The notes under the pieces are model-generated. The model saw only the letters and a list, made by a program, of their open reading frames with translations. It did no database searches and had not been told where the DNA came from. Shown one piece after another: positions 1 through 7,273 of a DNA stretch of 15,752 nucleotides (its first letter is position 1; each line of letters begins with the position of its first letter). The stretch comes from Deltaproteobacteria bacterium CG_4_8_14_3_um_filter_43_13. Lineage in GTDB: Bacteria; Desulfobacterota; UBA8473. Made by a program: the position numbers and the translations under genes. The stretch spans positions 1 to 15,752 of the forward strand of contig PFIF01000054.1 of NCBI GenBank assembly GCA_002782605.1. Direction: 5' to 3'.

Positions 1-117
1 CCATTCACGATTCACGACTTACGAATTACGGTTTTGACGATGTTCGCTCCAAAGGAAATTTTTCATCTTTCAGGATGAACTATTTAGTTTTTCAAACCTC
101 TCAAAAAGGGTTGTTAA
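1..117. other. Intergenic leader before bioD
   Basis: I see no gene here: no reading frame continues in from the left edge with a recognisable protein end. The first 30 bases hold short imperfect repeats of ATTCACGA/ATTACG type, common in low-complexity spacer DNA. An AAGGG at 106–110, about seven bases before the ATG at 118, is a plausible ribosome binding site for bioD. I found no convincing promoter pair. Confidence 0.4.
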
Positions 118-831
118 ATGGGGGAAGGTATTTTTATTACCGGAACAGATACGGAAGTTGGTAAAACAGTAGTGGCTGCTGGATTGGCAGGTGCAATAAA
201 GGCCAAAGGCATAAACGTAGGGGTCATGAAGCCTGTTGCTACCGGGGCTATCAGAACCACAGAAAGGCTTATATCCACCGATGTCCAATTTCTTTTAAAA
301 TCCATCGAATGCGATGATGAACCGGACCTGGTAAATCCTATAACCGTAGAACTGCCCCTGTCTCCTCTGGTTGCTTCACGGTTTGATAGGTTTGAGATTG
401 AATTGGATAAGATTCGCGATGCCTATTTCAAACTGAGCCAGAGGCACGATTTTATTGTAGTGGAAGGGATAGGTGGCATTTTAGTTCCAATAAAAGAGGA
501 TTACTTTGTCTCGGATATGATAAAGGAGCTGGGCTTGCCTGTTATCATAGTTGCAAGACCTGGGCTTGGCACAATCAATCATACCCTCCTCACTGTAAGA
601 GAAGCACAGCACAGGGGGATAGAAGTCAGGGGCTTTATTATAAACGGGGTGGATCAACAAAAAGCAGGGATAGCCGAAAAAACAAATCCGGAAATAATAA
701 ATGAGATATCCCGCATCCCACTGTTGGGGGTCTTGCCTTTTGACCACAAGGTAGATATTTTTTCACTTGAAATGGGAGACATAATAGAGTTAACATTGAG
801 GCATATAGATATAGAGAATATATTGTATTAG
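118..831 (+). CDS. bioD: Dethiobiotin synthetase BioD
   Basis: ATP-dependent dethiobiotin synthetase, a cytoplasmic enzyme that closes the ureido ring by carboxylating 7,8-diaminopelargonate, the step before biotin synthase. The 237-residue length is normal for the family. The N-terminal P-loop is the characteristic GTDTEVGKT (residues 9–17), followed by the KPVATG substrate/phosphate-binding segment (38–43), the NPITVELPLSP segment (73–83) and the second signature VEGIGGILVPI (115–125), which is usually VEGAGG. The chosen ATG has an AAGGG ribosome binding site. No other biotin gene is visible; any bioA/F/B partner would have to lie left of the window. The gene ends in TAG immediately before an inverted-repeat element. 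Identification is secure on motifs and length. Confidence 0.93.
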   Translation: MGEGIFITGTDTEVGKTVVAAGLAGAIKAKGINVGVMKPVATGAIRTTERLISTDVQFLLKSIECDDEPDLVNPITVELPLSPLVASRFDRFEIELDKIRDAYFKLSQRHDFIVVEGIGGILVPIKEDYFVSDMIKELGLPVIIVARPGLGTINHTLLTVREAQHRGIEVRGFIINGVDQQKAGIAEKTNPEIINEISRIPLLGVLPFDHKVDIFSLEMGDIIELTLRHIDIENILY

Positions 832-1021
832 TTGTAACTGCTCAGGTAGGCACAAAGGCACAGAGCACCAAAGGCACAAAGTCGAGAGATATGAAGAGAA
901 TGAGTTGCTTAAGTTCATAAGATGTTTACAAAGCGGTATTTGGACAGGTTGTGTCCTGCATTCCGATCGTATTCCTGCAACTTTGTGCCTATGTGCCTTT
1001 GTCTCTTTGTGCCAGTTACAA
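832..1021. repeat. 190-bp MITE-like inverted-repeat element
   Basis: The gap between bioD and the helicase is almost exactly one inverted-repeat unit. It opens with TTGTAACTG (832–840) and closes with its exact complement CAGTTACAA (1013–1021). Inside these ends lie purine-rich arms built of AGGCACAAAG-type units (about 849–882) answered by CTTTGTGCC-type units (about 980–1012), with one left insertion of about eight bases. The central 97 bp (883–979) codes for nothing I can support and contains a small GGACA/TGTCC hairpin. The structure resembles a non-autonomous mobile element or a dispersed structural repeat. It directly abuts the bioD stop codon, so its transcript could also fold as a 3' hairpin. 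No target-site duplication is obvious. Confidence 0.55.
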
Positions 1022-1039
1022 GTATCTAAGAAATAGCAC

Positions 1040-3028
1040 ATGAAAAAATACAGCCTAAAGACTACAGAAACAACGGCAAAGAAGCCCTTTAAGATTAAGT
1101 ACGAAGACGAGCTTAACGAAGCGCAGCTTAAGGCTGTAGAGGTCGTTGATGGGCCAATTCTGGTTATCGCAGGTGCAGGCAGTGGAAAAACCAGAACCTT
1201 AGTGTACAGAGTAGCCAGATTGGTGGAAGAGGGTGTAAAACCGGAGCATATATTACTCCTTACCTTTACCAGAAAAGCTTCCCAGGAGATGCTTAGAAGA
1301 GCCTCTGCAATTCTGGACGAAAGATGCGGAAAGGTATCAGGGGGGACTTTCCATTCTTTTGCCAATACCATCCTCAGAAGATATGCCAATCTTATTGGAT
1401 TCAACAATAATTTTACTATCCTGGATCGCGGCGACTCCGAAGATGTTATTAACCTGATAAGGGCACAATTCGGATTTCACAAGAAGGAATTAAGATTTCC
1501 CAGGAAACAAGCTGTTACAAATGTTATCGGCAAATCCATCAACAAAGGCTGTTCCATTGAAGACGTCCTGACAGAAGATTACCCTCAATTCGCAGAGAAT
1601 TCAAATGATCTGCAAAAAATATACGAAGAATATAAAAGATACAAGAAAGCCAAATCTATCATGGACTATGATGACCTGCTTATTTATCTGAAAACCCTCT
1701 TACAGGAAAATGATGAGGTCAGGGTCAGGTTATCCAATTTTTACAGGTTTATAATGATAGATGAATACCAGGACACGAATAGACTACAGGCAAATATAGT
1801 ACGGCTACTTGCCTCAGAGCATCAAAATATTATGGCCGTCGGAGACGATTCTCAGAGTATTTATTCCTTCCGGGGAGCTAATTTTAGAAACATTATGGAC
1901 TTCCCCAAAATATTTCCAGATACAAAGATTATAACCATAGAGCAAAACTATAGGAGCACCCAATCAGTCCTTGACTTGACTAACGAAATTATTGAACGTG
2001 CAAAGGAAAAATATTCTAAAACCTTATTCACCAGGAAAGAAGGCCGACGAAAACCTGTTTTCATTGAGACACAAAATGAAAATTACCAGTCAAAATTTAT
2101 AGTCCAAAGGGTCTTGGAATTAAGAGAAGAGGGTATACCTCTAAACAATATTTCTGTTCTGTTTCGAGCTGCATGGCATTCAAATGATTTGGAGATTGAA
2201 TTGGCAACTCATAATATCCCTTATGTAAAATACGGTGGTTTTAAATTCATTGAAACAGCACACGTTAAAGATGTAATCGCTCATTTGAGGATTGCCTTTA
2301 ATCCCCTGGATTCTATCTGCTGGCACAGGGCATTACTGTTGATTGAAGGGATAGGACCCAAGACAGCAAATGATATTACTTCTGAGATCGTTGACAACAA
2401 GAGAGGGTTACACTTCCTGAGAGAAAATAGATTCATAGAGAAAAAATATCACAAAGATTTAAGCAGGTTATCTTCAACCATTGAGTGGATTTCAGACAAC
2501 GAGACTGTTCCTGCAGAACAGATAAGGATACTTCTTGAGTACTACAAACCTCTTTTAGAGAATAAATATGATGATTTCAACAAAAGACTCAATGACCTGT
2601 ATTCATTGGTAAAAATCTGTGAAAGATACAATAAGTTAGAGCAATTTTTAGTCGACATAACCCTTGAACCGTTAGAAATGAGTCAAATCGATGCAGGCGT
2701 TACGGATAAAGAATATTTAACCTTATCCACAATCCATTCGGCCAAAGGACTCGAATGGCATACTGTCTTCATAATCTTTCTCGTTGACGGTTACTTGCCA
2801 TCTTCGTATTCTTTGGATGATGAGGAAAGTATCGAAGAAGAAAGAAGGCTTCTTTATGTAGCGACAACCAGGGCTAAAGAAAATCTGTATCTGATAAAAC
2901 CAGAGATCGAATATACTCCACGAAATTATTTCAACCAATCGTATTCAGGATTTTCCAGAGTTTCAAGGTTTTTGAGTGAAGGTGATATTTTAAAAAAGTA
3001 TGTAGAGAAATGGACGTTAGAATCATAA
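1040..3028 (+). CDS. UvrD/PcrA-family superfamily 1 DNA helicase
   Basis: ATP-dependent 3'-5' DNA helicase of the UvrD/Rep/PcrA group, acting in repair or replication restart. All core motifs are present in order: Q-motif LNEAQLKAVE (25–34), Walker A AGAGSGKT (44–51), motif Ia LLTFTRKA (73–80), Walker B DEYQD (241–245), motif III GDDSQSIYSFRGA (268–280), motif IV QNYRST (302–307), motif V STIHSAKGLEW (563–573) and motif VI ERRLLYVATTRAK (601–613). At 662 residues it is somewhat shorter than typical UvrD/PcrA (about 720–750), mainly at the C-terminus, so I do not choose between uvrD, rep and pcrA. The upstream region has only a weak ribosome binding site. A small TTTGC/GCAAA hairpin followed by a T run (about 3029–3067) just after the stop might terminate transcription weakly. 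Confidence 0.93.
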   Translation: MKKYSLKTTETTAKKPFKIKYEDELNEAQLKAVEVVDGPILVIAGAGSGKTRTLVYRVARLVEEGVKPEHILLLTFTRKASQEMLRRASAILDERCGKVSGGTFHSFANTILRRYANLIGFNNNFTILDRGDSEDVINLIRAQFGFHKKELRFPRKQAVTNVIGKSINKGCSIEDVLTEDYPQFAENSNDLQKIYEEYKRYKKAKSIMDYDDLLIYLKTLLQENDEVRVRLSNFYRFIMIDEYQDTNRLQANIVRLLASEHQNIMAVGDDSQSIYSFRGANFRNIMDFPKIFPDTKIITIEQNYRSTQSVLDLTNEIIERAKEKYSKTLFTRKEGRRKPVFIETQNENYQSKFIVQRVLELREEGIPLNNISVLFRAAWHSNDLEIELATHNIPYVKYGGFKFIETAHVKDVIAHLRIAFNPLDSICWHRALLLIEGIGPKTANDITSEIVDNKRGLHFLRENRFIEKKYHKDLSRLSSTIEWISDNETVPAEQIRILLEYYKPLLENKYDDFNKRLNDLYSLVKICERYNKLEQFLVDITLEPLEMSQIDAGVTDKEYLTLSTIHSAKGLEWHTVFIIFLVDGYLPSSYSLDDEESIEEERRLLYVATTRAKENLYLIKPEIEYTPRNYFNQSYSGFSRVSRFLSEGDILKKYVEKWTLES

Positions 3029-3087
3029 TTTTTTTGCTTACAGGCAAATTTAGTTGTGTTTTTTTTTGCTTTATGGTAAAAATTCTC

Positions 3088-4254
3088 ATGCTTGTTAAAC
3101 GATATTTAGAAAATGCTGTTCAGAACGACCTTGAAGAAAAGATGGTCTTCATCTCCGGTCCCCGGCAAGTGGGGAAAACGACCGTAGCTAAAACCTTTTT
3201 AAAAAAAGAGGAAGACCGATATTACAATCTGGATCGCCGGGATGATCGGAAGGAAATTTTATCTGCCAAGTGGCCTTCAGCCCGGGCGACTATTGTTCTG
3301 GATGAACTGCATAAATACCTTCGATGGAAGCGATGGATCAAAGGGGAATACGATGCCCACGGTAGTCGTATACGGTTTCTAATCACCGGCAGCGCTCGTT
3401 TAGATATATACCGTCAGGGGGGAGATTCTTTACAGGGCAGATACCATGCCCATCGACTCCATGGTTTCTCGGTAGGCGAATTGCTCAAGACAACCCGACC
3501 AGTGGAACCAGGAAAGCCCCTTGAATTTTCAATGGATAGTGACTCTAAATTAATCTTTGATCTATTACAGTATGGACCTTTCCCAGAACCCTTTTTAAAA
3601 CAGAGTGTACGGAGTCTTAGGCGATGGAGAAGGGAACGGTTGGACCGTTTTTTTCGGGAGGACGTGCGTGAACTGGAAAATGTCAGAGACCTCTCTTCCA
3701 TGGAGTTACTGGCCGATTTATTAGAAAAACGGATCGGGAGCCCCCTGTCCGTTCAGTCCCTCTGTGAGGATTTGGAAGTAAGTCACAGGGCTGTTTCTCA
3801 TTGGCTGGATATATTAGAGCGTCTTTATCATTGTTTTAAAGTAACCCCGTATACCAAAAAAACAGTACGGTCTCTTAAAAAAGCTTCTAAGGTTTATTTG
3901 TGGGACTGGTCCTCTGTCTCTGAAAAAGGATTTCAATTTGAAAACCTGGTGGCAGGACATCTATTGAAATTAAAGCATACCCTGGAAGATCAGGAAGGGT
4001 ACAGGATTGGCCTTCACTACCTGAGAGATACAAGCAAAAGGGAAGTGGATTTCCTGGTAACCGCAGATGACAAACCCTGGTTGGCTGTTGAATGTAAAAC
4101 AGGCGGCAAGGATGTTAATCCTGCCTTGAAGTATTTTGGGGAACGGTTAAATATCCTTTTTCTATATCAACTCACCTTAGAAGGGAAGGAAGATTTTCTC
4201 GATGGCCGGGTACGGGTCATGCCAGCCGCTAAATTTTTACAGATTTTACCCTGA
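3088..4254 (+). CDS. AAA ATPase with C-terminal DUF4143 domain
   Basis: P-loop ATPase of the AAA_14/DUF4143 family, common in anaerobes and accessory regions; cellular role unknown. From the ATG at 3088 it has 388 residues: Walker A GPRQVGKTT (24–32), Walker B IVLDELHK (69–76), an ITGSARLD sensor segment, and a DUF4143 half ending in REVDFLV … AVECK. That spacing resembles the D/E-x-K core of restriction-nuclease folds. The frame stays open back to an ATG at 3010 that overlaps the helicase, with another ATG at 3073. The extra residues are T-rich and poorly conserved in appearance, and no start has a strong ribosome binding site, so 3088 is the most likely start but uncertain. The gene looks richer in G and C than the HhH-protein gene downstream, which hints at separate acquisition. 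Its last codons are partly duplicated near 5191. Confidence 0.85.
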   Translation: MLVKRYLENAVQNDLEEKMVFISGPRQVGKTTVAKTFLKKEEDRYYNLDRRDDRKEILSAKWPSARATIVLDELHKYLRWKRWIKGEYDAHGSRIRFLITGSARLDIYRQGGDSLQGRYHAHRLHGFSVGELLKTTRPVEPGKPLEFSMDSDSKLIFDLLQYGPFPEPFLKQSVRSLRRWRRERLDRFFREDVRELENVRDLSSMELLADLLEKRIGSPLSVQSLCEDLEVSHRAVSHWLDILERLYHCFKVTPYTKKTVRSLKKASKVYLWDWSSVSEKGFQFENLVAGHLLKLKHTLEDQEGYRIGLHYLRDTSKREVDFLVTADDKPWLAVECKTGGKDVNPALKYFGERLNILFLYQLTLEGKEDFLDGRVRVMPAAKFLQILP

Positions 4255-4276
4255 TAGATTTTACCAAACCATGAGA
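4231..4276 (+). repeat. Direct repeat copy A (3' end of DUF4143 gene)
   Basis: About 46 bp covering the last codons of the DUF4143 gene and the bases beyond its stop. It shares the core CAGATTTT-CCCTGAT and a following TTTTAC-AAA with copy B at 5191–5236, roughly 75–80% identical by eye and gap-free. The offset is exactly 960 bp. The two copies bracket the DUF4258/YgiT pair. Confidence 0.5.
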
Positions 4277-4297
4277 GCTTTAAAAAACTTCCGCTAT

Positions 4298-4345
4298 GTC
4301 ATTTCGACCCCCTCGCTTGTCATTCCGAACGAAGTGAGGAATCTT
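4298..4345 (+). repeat. REP-like dispersed repeat unit
   Basis: Two related units stand in tandem: GTCATTTCGAC (4298–4308) and GTCATTCCGAAC (4319–4330). The second continues as GAAGTGAGGAATCTT to 4345. The second unit can fold through ATTCC/GGAAT arms. Sequences of this type (CATTCCGAACGAAGTGAGGAAT) are recurrent extragenic repeats in many bacterial genomes; that is general knowledge, not something this window proves, since only this locus is visible. No coding role. Confidence 0.45.
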
Positions 4346-4505
4346 GTTATTTTGAAAAAGCCGATAGCTATTTCAGGTAGTGATAGTGATGATGCAAAAC
4401 ACTATTAGGGAAAGATAGTGCAAACTGCTATTAGGTATTGGGAGTTAGTTTCTCCTTGAGAGTGTGAGGTAGACACGCTAAAGCTTCATATTAAGCAAGA
4501 ACAGG

Positions 4506-4534
4506 TTGACCTACAAATAACAATGAAGTAGAAT
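4506..4534 (+). promoter_or_regulatory. Predicted sigma-70 promoter of the DUF4258/YgiT pair
   Basis: TTGACC at 4506–4511 and TAGAAT at 4529–4534 are separated by 17 bases, a near-consensus sigma-70 arrangement. Transcription would begin about 4541, which is the A of the DUF4258 start codon or within a base or two of it. No Shine-Dalgarno sequence precedes that ATG, so the message may be leaderless, or translation may begin at the second ATG (4547). Confidence 0.5.
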
Positions 4535-4540
4535 AAAATT

Positions 4541-4870
4541 ATGAATATGCTTGGGGAAATACGGAGAAAAATACTGCGGCGGAAATATGAGTTTTCCAAG
4601 CATGCCGTTGACCAAAGCATCGTTCGGGACATTAGCATTGCGGAGGTGGAGGAGGCAATATCGGGTGGGGGTGAGATCATAGAAGACTACCCTGACGACA
4701 AGTATGGCCCAAGTTGCCTGATTCTTGGGTTTACGAATGCTGGACGGCCGTTGCATTTACAGTGCAGCTACCCCAGCCGTACACTGATCAAGATTATAAC
4801 ACTCTATGAACCAGATATGGATATATGGGCAGACTTTAGGATCAGAAAGCAAGACCAACGAGGTAAGTAA
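4541..4870 (+). CDS. DUF4258 protein, probable toxin partner
   Basis: A 109-residue basic protein that fits DUF4258: N-terminal helix followed by the YEFSKHAVDQSIVRDIS segment (His 21), an EVEEAISGGGEIIEDYPDD stretch, then YGPSCLILGF and beta-strand segments ending in IIT-LYEPD. DUF4258 proteins are RelE/BrnT-like in predicted fold and are usually found beside YgiT-type zinc-finger antitoxins, as here, with two bases between this stop and the next ATG. I infer toxin (mRNA interferase-like) activity; no catalytic residue has been established for this family to my knowledge. The start is either 4541 or 4547: neither has a ribosome binding site, and the predicted promoter lies immediately upstream. 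Toxin-first order matches MqsR/MqsA-like modules. Confidence 0.75.
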   Translation: MNMLGEIRRKILRRKYEFSKHAVDQSIVRDISIAEVEEAISGGGEIIEDYPDDKYGPSCLILGFTNAGRPLHLQCSYPSRTLIKIITLYEPDMDIWADFRIRKQDQRGK

Positions 4871-4872
4871 TT

Positions 4873-5082
4873 ATGAAGGGAACAATGATTGAAACAGAAG
4901 TCACCTACACTTTGACTCACGGAGGGAAATTCTATATTATTGAGCATGTGCCAGCCCGTGTATGCAGGGAAACCGGAGAGCAGTTCTTTTCTCCTGATAC
5001 CGTAGAGCATATCCAAGATTTGATCAAAAGAGGCAAGAAGCCAGCCAGAGTGATTGAGACACCTGTTTACGAATACGCATGA
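4873..5082 (+). CDS. YgiT-type antitoxin-like protein, zinc finger degenerate
   Basis: A 69-residue protein matching the YgiT/MqsA N-terminal zinc-finger family in its central and C-terminal parts: YTLTHGGKFYIIEHVPARVC, then GEQFFSPDTVEHIQDLIKRG. Family members normally bind zinc with two CxxC pairs. Here the N-terminal pair is absent (the protein starts MKGTMIETEV) and the second is reduced to CRET, leaving one cysteine at residue 35. It should therefore not form the usual four-cysteine zinc site. The ATG has a modest AGGT sequence upstream. It is coupled to the DUF4258 gene, and by analogy I infer it is the antitoxin. A downstream DNA-binding HTH domain, as in full MqsA, is lacking. Confidence 0.72.
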   Translation: MKGTMIETEVTYTLTHGGKFYIIEHVPARVCRETGEQFFSPDTVEHIQDLIKRGKKPARVIETPVYEYA

Positions 5083-5297
5083 ACAACTTATAATGCCTCC
5101 CGTTGTCAAGAGAAAAAAGCTTTGCAATGATGATTTTGCGAAGAGATAGAGGTTTCTCTTAACGATTTAAAATCACAGCAGTTTCATCACAAACTTTCAC
5201 AGATTTTGCCCTGATTGGTTTTACTAAAGTATGGACTATTCCAGCCAATCTTACTACCAATGCCAAACCCGATGAACCCCGAGAAGGAAGATGCGAC
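5083..5297. other. Intergenic region with gene-end fragment
   Basis: No gene is supported. The stretch contains direct repeat copy B. In that copy's frame, about 26 codons before its TGA read as a plausible protein tail ending -SQILP, comparable to the -LQILP end of the DUF4143 gene, so a decayed gene end is possible. An AAGGAAG at 5284–5290 provides the ribosome binding site of the next gene. Confidence 0.3.
5191..5236 (+). repeat. Direct repeat copy B
   Basis: Second copy of the repeat at 4231–4276, offset exactly 960 bp. The shared core is CAGATTTT, CCCTGAT and TTTTAC, with scattered substitutions. Unlike copy A it is not the end of an intact gene. It closes the segment that carries the DUF4258/YgiT pair. 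Confidence 0.5.
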
Positions 5298-6212
5298 ATG
5301 ATATTTAATTATAAATTAGTGTTCGAGAAAATTGAATCTTCCCTTATGAGAAATTTAAATATCCCTCCTGAAGAATTTAAAAAGCGAATTGCGCCATTCA
5401 AAGAAATAAAATATTGGGATTTTAGGAACAGAACTGACAAAAATATTTTTTGGGTATTATCTTACGTTGTTTTTTTCGGGCAAAATGACCCTGCCTATTT
5501 AATAGAGAGAAAATTTAACGAAATAAACAAGTTGTTATGTGATGGGGCGGAAAAAGGATGGATTGGATGGGAAGTTGATTTCAACAGGTTAAATAATTTG
5601 TCAACTCCAGAAAAAAATAAGTTCATCACGGAAGAATTCAAGTTAGGCAGATGGGGTAGCATTAAAGATACCGATTTTTATGGTAACAAAATAAGTGGGG
5701 TAAACAGATATTTAAAATGGATAATAGAAAATGCATCCACCTTCTCTGATGTTATCCGGAGGCATAACAATTCATTCAGAGAATATATTAAGGAAAAAAT
5801 TCGAGTAAAAGACTTGAAAGAGCTCGATCTTTTTGAATATGATTATAGACATCCTACCCTCAACTCCTTATTCAAAGATATACGAAGTGAATTTAGCGGA
5901 TTTGGAGATAAAACTACATATCACTTTTTGGGAGACTTGGGTTTTAATGTAAATAAGCCTGATTCAGTGGTATGCCGCATACTTAATAGATTTGGTTTGA
6001 TTGATTCCGAAAGAGATCAGGAAAACGCATTAATTCAAATTAAAAAATTTGCGGAAGAAACAGGCAACATCACAAGATATATTGATATAATATTTGTTAA
6101 GTATGGCCAAAAGGGTGATTCGCCAATTTTTGGCACAAAGAGTGGCATTTGTTCACCCGATCCAAAATGTAGTATGTGTGCAGCAAAACAATATTGCAAT
6201 TATTCACGTTAA
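5298..6212 (+). CDS. Divergent HhH-GPD DNA glycosylase-like Fe-S protein
   Basis: A 304-residue protein whose C-terminal half looks like the endonuclease III/MutY superfamily. The helix-hairpin-helix reads FSGFGDKTTYHFL (199–211), with Lys 205 where EndoIII has its catalytic lysine. It is followed by the GPD-like segment NKPDSVVCRILNRFGL (219–234), with Asp 222 at the catalytic aspartate position. The protein ends in a four-cysteine cluster, Cys 285, 291, 294 and 300 (C-x5-C-x2-C-x5-C, against C-x6-C-x2-C-x5-C in EndoIII), which suggests a [4Fe-4S] site. The first 190 residues do not resemble EndoIII and are rich in Lys, Asn and aromatic residues. Predicted activity is base excision on an unknown lesion or modified base. 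The start has an AAGGAAG ribosome binding site. The gene is clearly AT-rich and stands alone, consistent with transfer. Family-level call fairly sure, substrate unknown. Confidence 0.68.
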   Translation: MIFNYKLVFEKIESSLMRNLNIPPEEFKKRIAPFKEIKYWDFRNRTDKNIFWVLSYVVFFGQNDPAYLIERKFNEINKLLCDGAEKGWIGWEVDFNRLNNLSTPEKNKFITEEFKLGRWGSIKDTDFYGNKISGVNRYLKWIIENASTFSDVIRRHNNSFREYIKEKIRVKDLKELDLFEYDYRHPTLNSLFKDIRSEFSGFGDKTTYHFLGDLGFNVNKPDSVVCRILNRFGLIDSERDQENALIQIKKFAEETGNITRYIDIIFVKYGQKGDSPIFGTKSGICSPDPKCSMCAAKQYCNYSR

Positions 6213-6497
6213 AAAATGGATGAACGATAATGAGAGCAGCACCCATTTTATTAATAATAGATATTATGTTACCCTTATTCTCGTAGTTCTCAATTCTATC
6301 CGGAATCCCGATTACAAGAGACCACATTAGGGAAGGTAGGACATTATCACCAATGAGGTTATAAAATGACAACTCGTTGCCGCTTTGTTTGCTTACGACC
6401 AATTCGCTCTTTGCGTTTTCAGTGAGTGATGATCTCGAGGCTTCATACGACGCAGACAGTAAAATATTAAATGATTCTACCAGAAAGTAGGTGAGAA
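6213..6497. other. Intergenic region with possible gene remnant
   Basis: No confident gene. One plus frame reads protein-like segments broken by TAG and TAA. The minus strand is open across the whole gap (part of a 152-codon frame, 6555–6097) and reads moderately protein-like, including GDNVLPSLMWSLVIGIPDR. The minus frame has no ribosome binding site I can support and runs antisense into both neighbours. I treat the stretch as spacer or a decayed gene. AGGTG near 6490–6494 serves the next gene. Confidence 0.3.
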
Positions 6498-7232
6498 GTG
6501 GAATTCGAACGGTGGATTCGGTATTTGGTTCCGGGATACGTGGCGATCGCCCCACTAATATTTGCAGTAGCCTTTTTGCCTAATGAACAAAAAGCGTTGC
6601 AAACGCCTCTGCTTGCCGCACTTGTTGTACTCGGGCCAGGAGCAGGATTCCTTGTTCATCAACTGCACATGTTCTTCCACGAATGGTCCTATCTCGACAA
6701 TTCAAAACGCCCAATCATAGTGTACATAATGAAGAGGGGCGAAAAGACAAAACCGCGAGAAGCACTTCTTGCATGGAACTATTCTTTCTATGATTCCAAA
6801 ACAATCGACAATAACTTACATAACTATGTCTTAAGATGTTGGTACTTCATCCACTCTTTTTGTTCGACAGGTTGGGCATTCCTTGTCGGTTGTGTCTTTT
6901 TCTTTTCAGTGTTCTTCATAGTGACTCCGTTCCACCTAGAACAAGGTACATATGCTATTGCTTTAACAGCTTTGTCCTTTTTTCCTTATATAGGAGGTTC
7001 TTATGTAATAGGATGCCTCTTTTTCTTTTTCAAATCCATTAAGATACAAAGAGAGATGGAACGGTTTGAAGTCCTTATAGTCCACAGACATTGGGAAAAA
7101 ATCGAGGGAATTCTTATGAACATATTACAACTCCGAGATAAAAAAGCCCATTCGTCAAGTGAATTGACAGGTAAGCCAAATAAAGTGATATGCAAGGAAA
7201 CTGTCCAAAATAGCAGTTCAGCGGATGGCTAA
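6498..7232 (+). CDS. Four-helix inner-membrane protein, unknown function
   Basis: I do not recognise this 244-residue protein. It starts at GTG (6498) behind an AGGTG ribosome binding site. Four hydrophobic segments are visible: about residues 9–28 (LVPGYVAIAPLIFAVAFL), 37–56 (PLLAALVVLGPGAGFL), 116–142 (aromatic- and Phe-rich) and 150–176 (ending in CLFFFF). A charged loop of about 60 residues lies between the second and third, and a hydrophilic C-terminal tail of about 65 residues follows the fourth. This predicts an inner-membrane protein with two hairpins and the tail on the same side as the N-terminus. It lies 41 bp upstream of a secreted-protein gene on the same strand, so the two may be cotranscribed. 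No catalytic motif is visible. Confidence 0.6.
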   Translation: MEFERWIRYLVPGYVAIAPLIFAVAFLPNEQKALQTPLLAALVVLGPGAGFLVHQLHMFFHEWSYLDNSKRPIIVYIMKRGEKTKPREALLAWNYSFYDSKTIDNNLHNYVLRCWYFIHSFCSTGWAFLVGCVFFFSVFFIVTPFHLEQGTYAIALTALSFFPYIGGSYVIGCLFFFFKSIKIQREMERFEVLIVHRHWEKIEGILMNILQLRDKKAHSSSELTGKPNKVICKETVQNSSSADG

Positions 7233-7273
7233 CCGCCAGCGCTGCCTTTTGCTTATCTGAAAAAGGAGACAAC

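Noticed and set aside
7220..7250. GGCTAACCGCCAGCGCTG sequence as an integron attC site
   Set aside because: A complete attC needs an inverse core of GTTRRRY type and a long imperfect stem; neither follows, and there is no integrase or cassette array.
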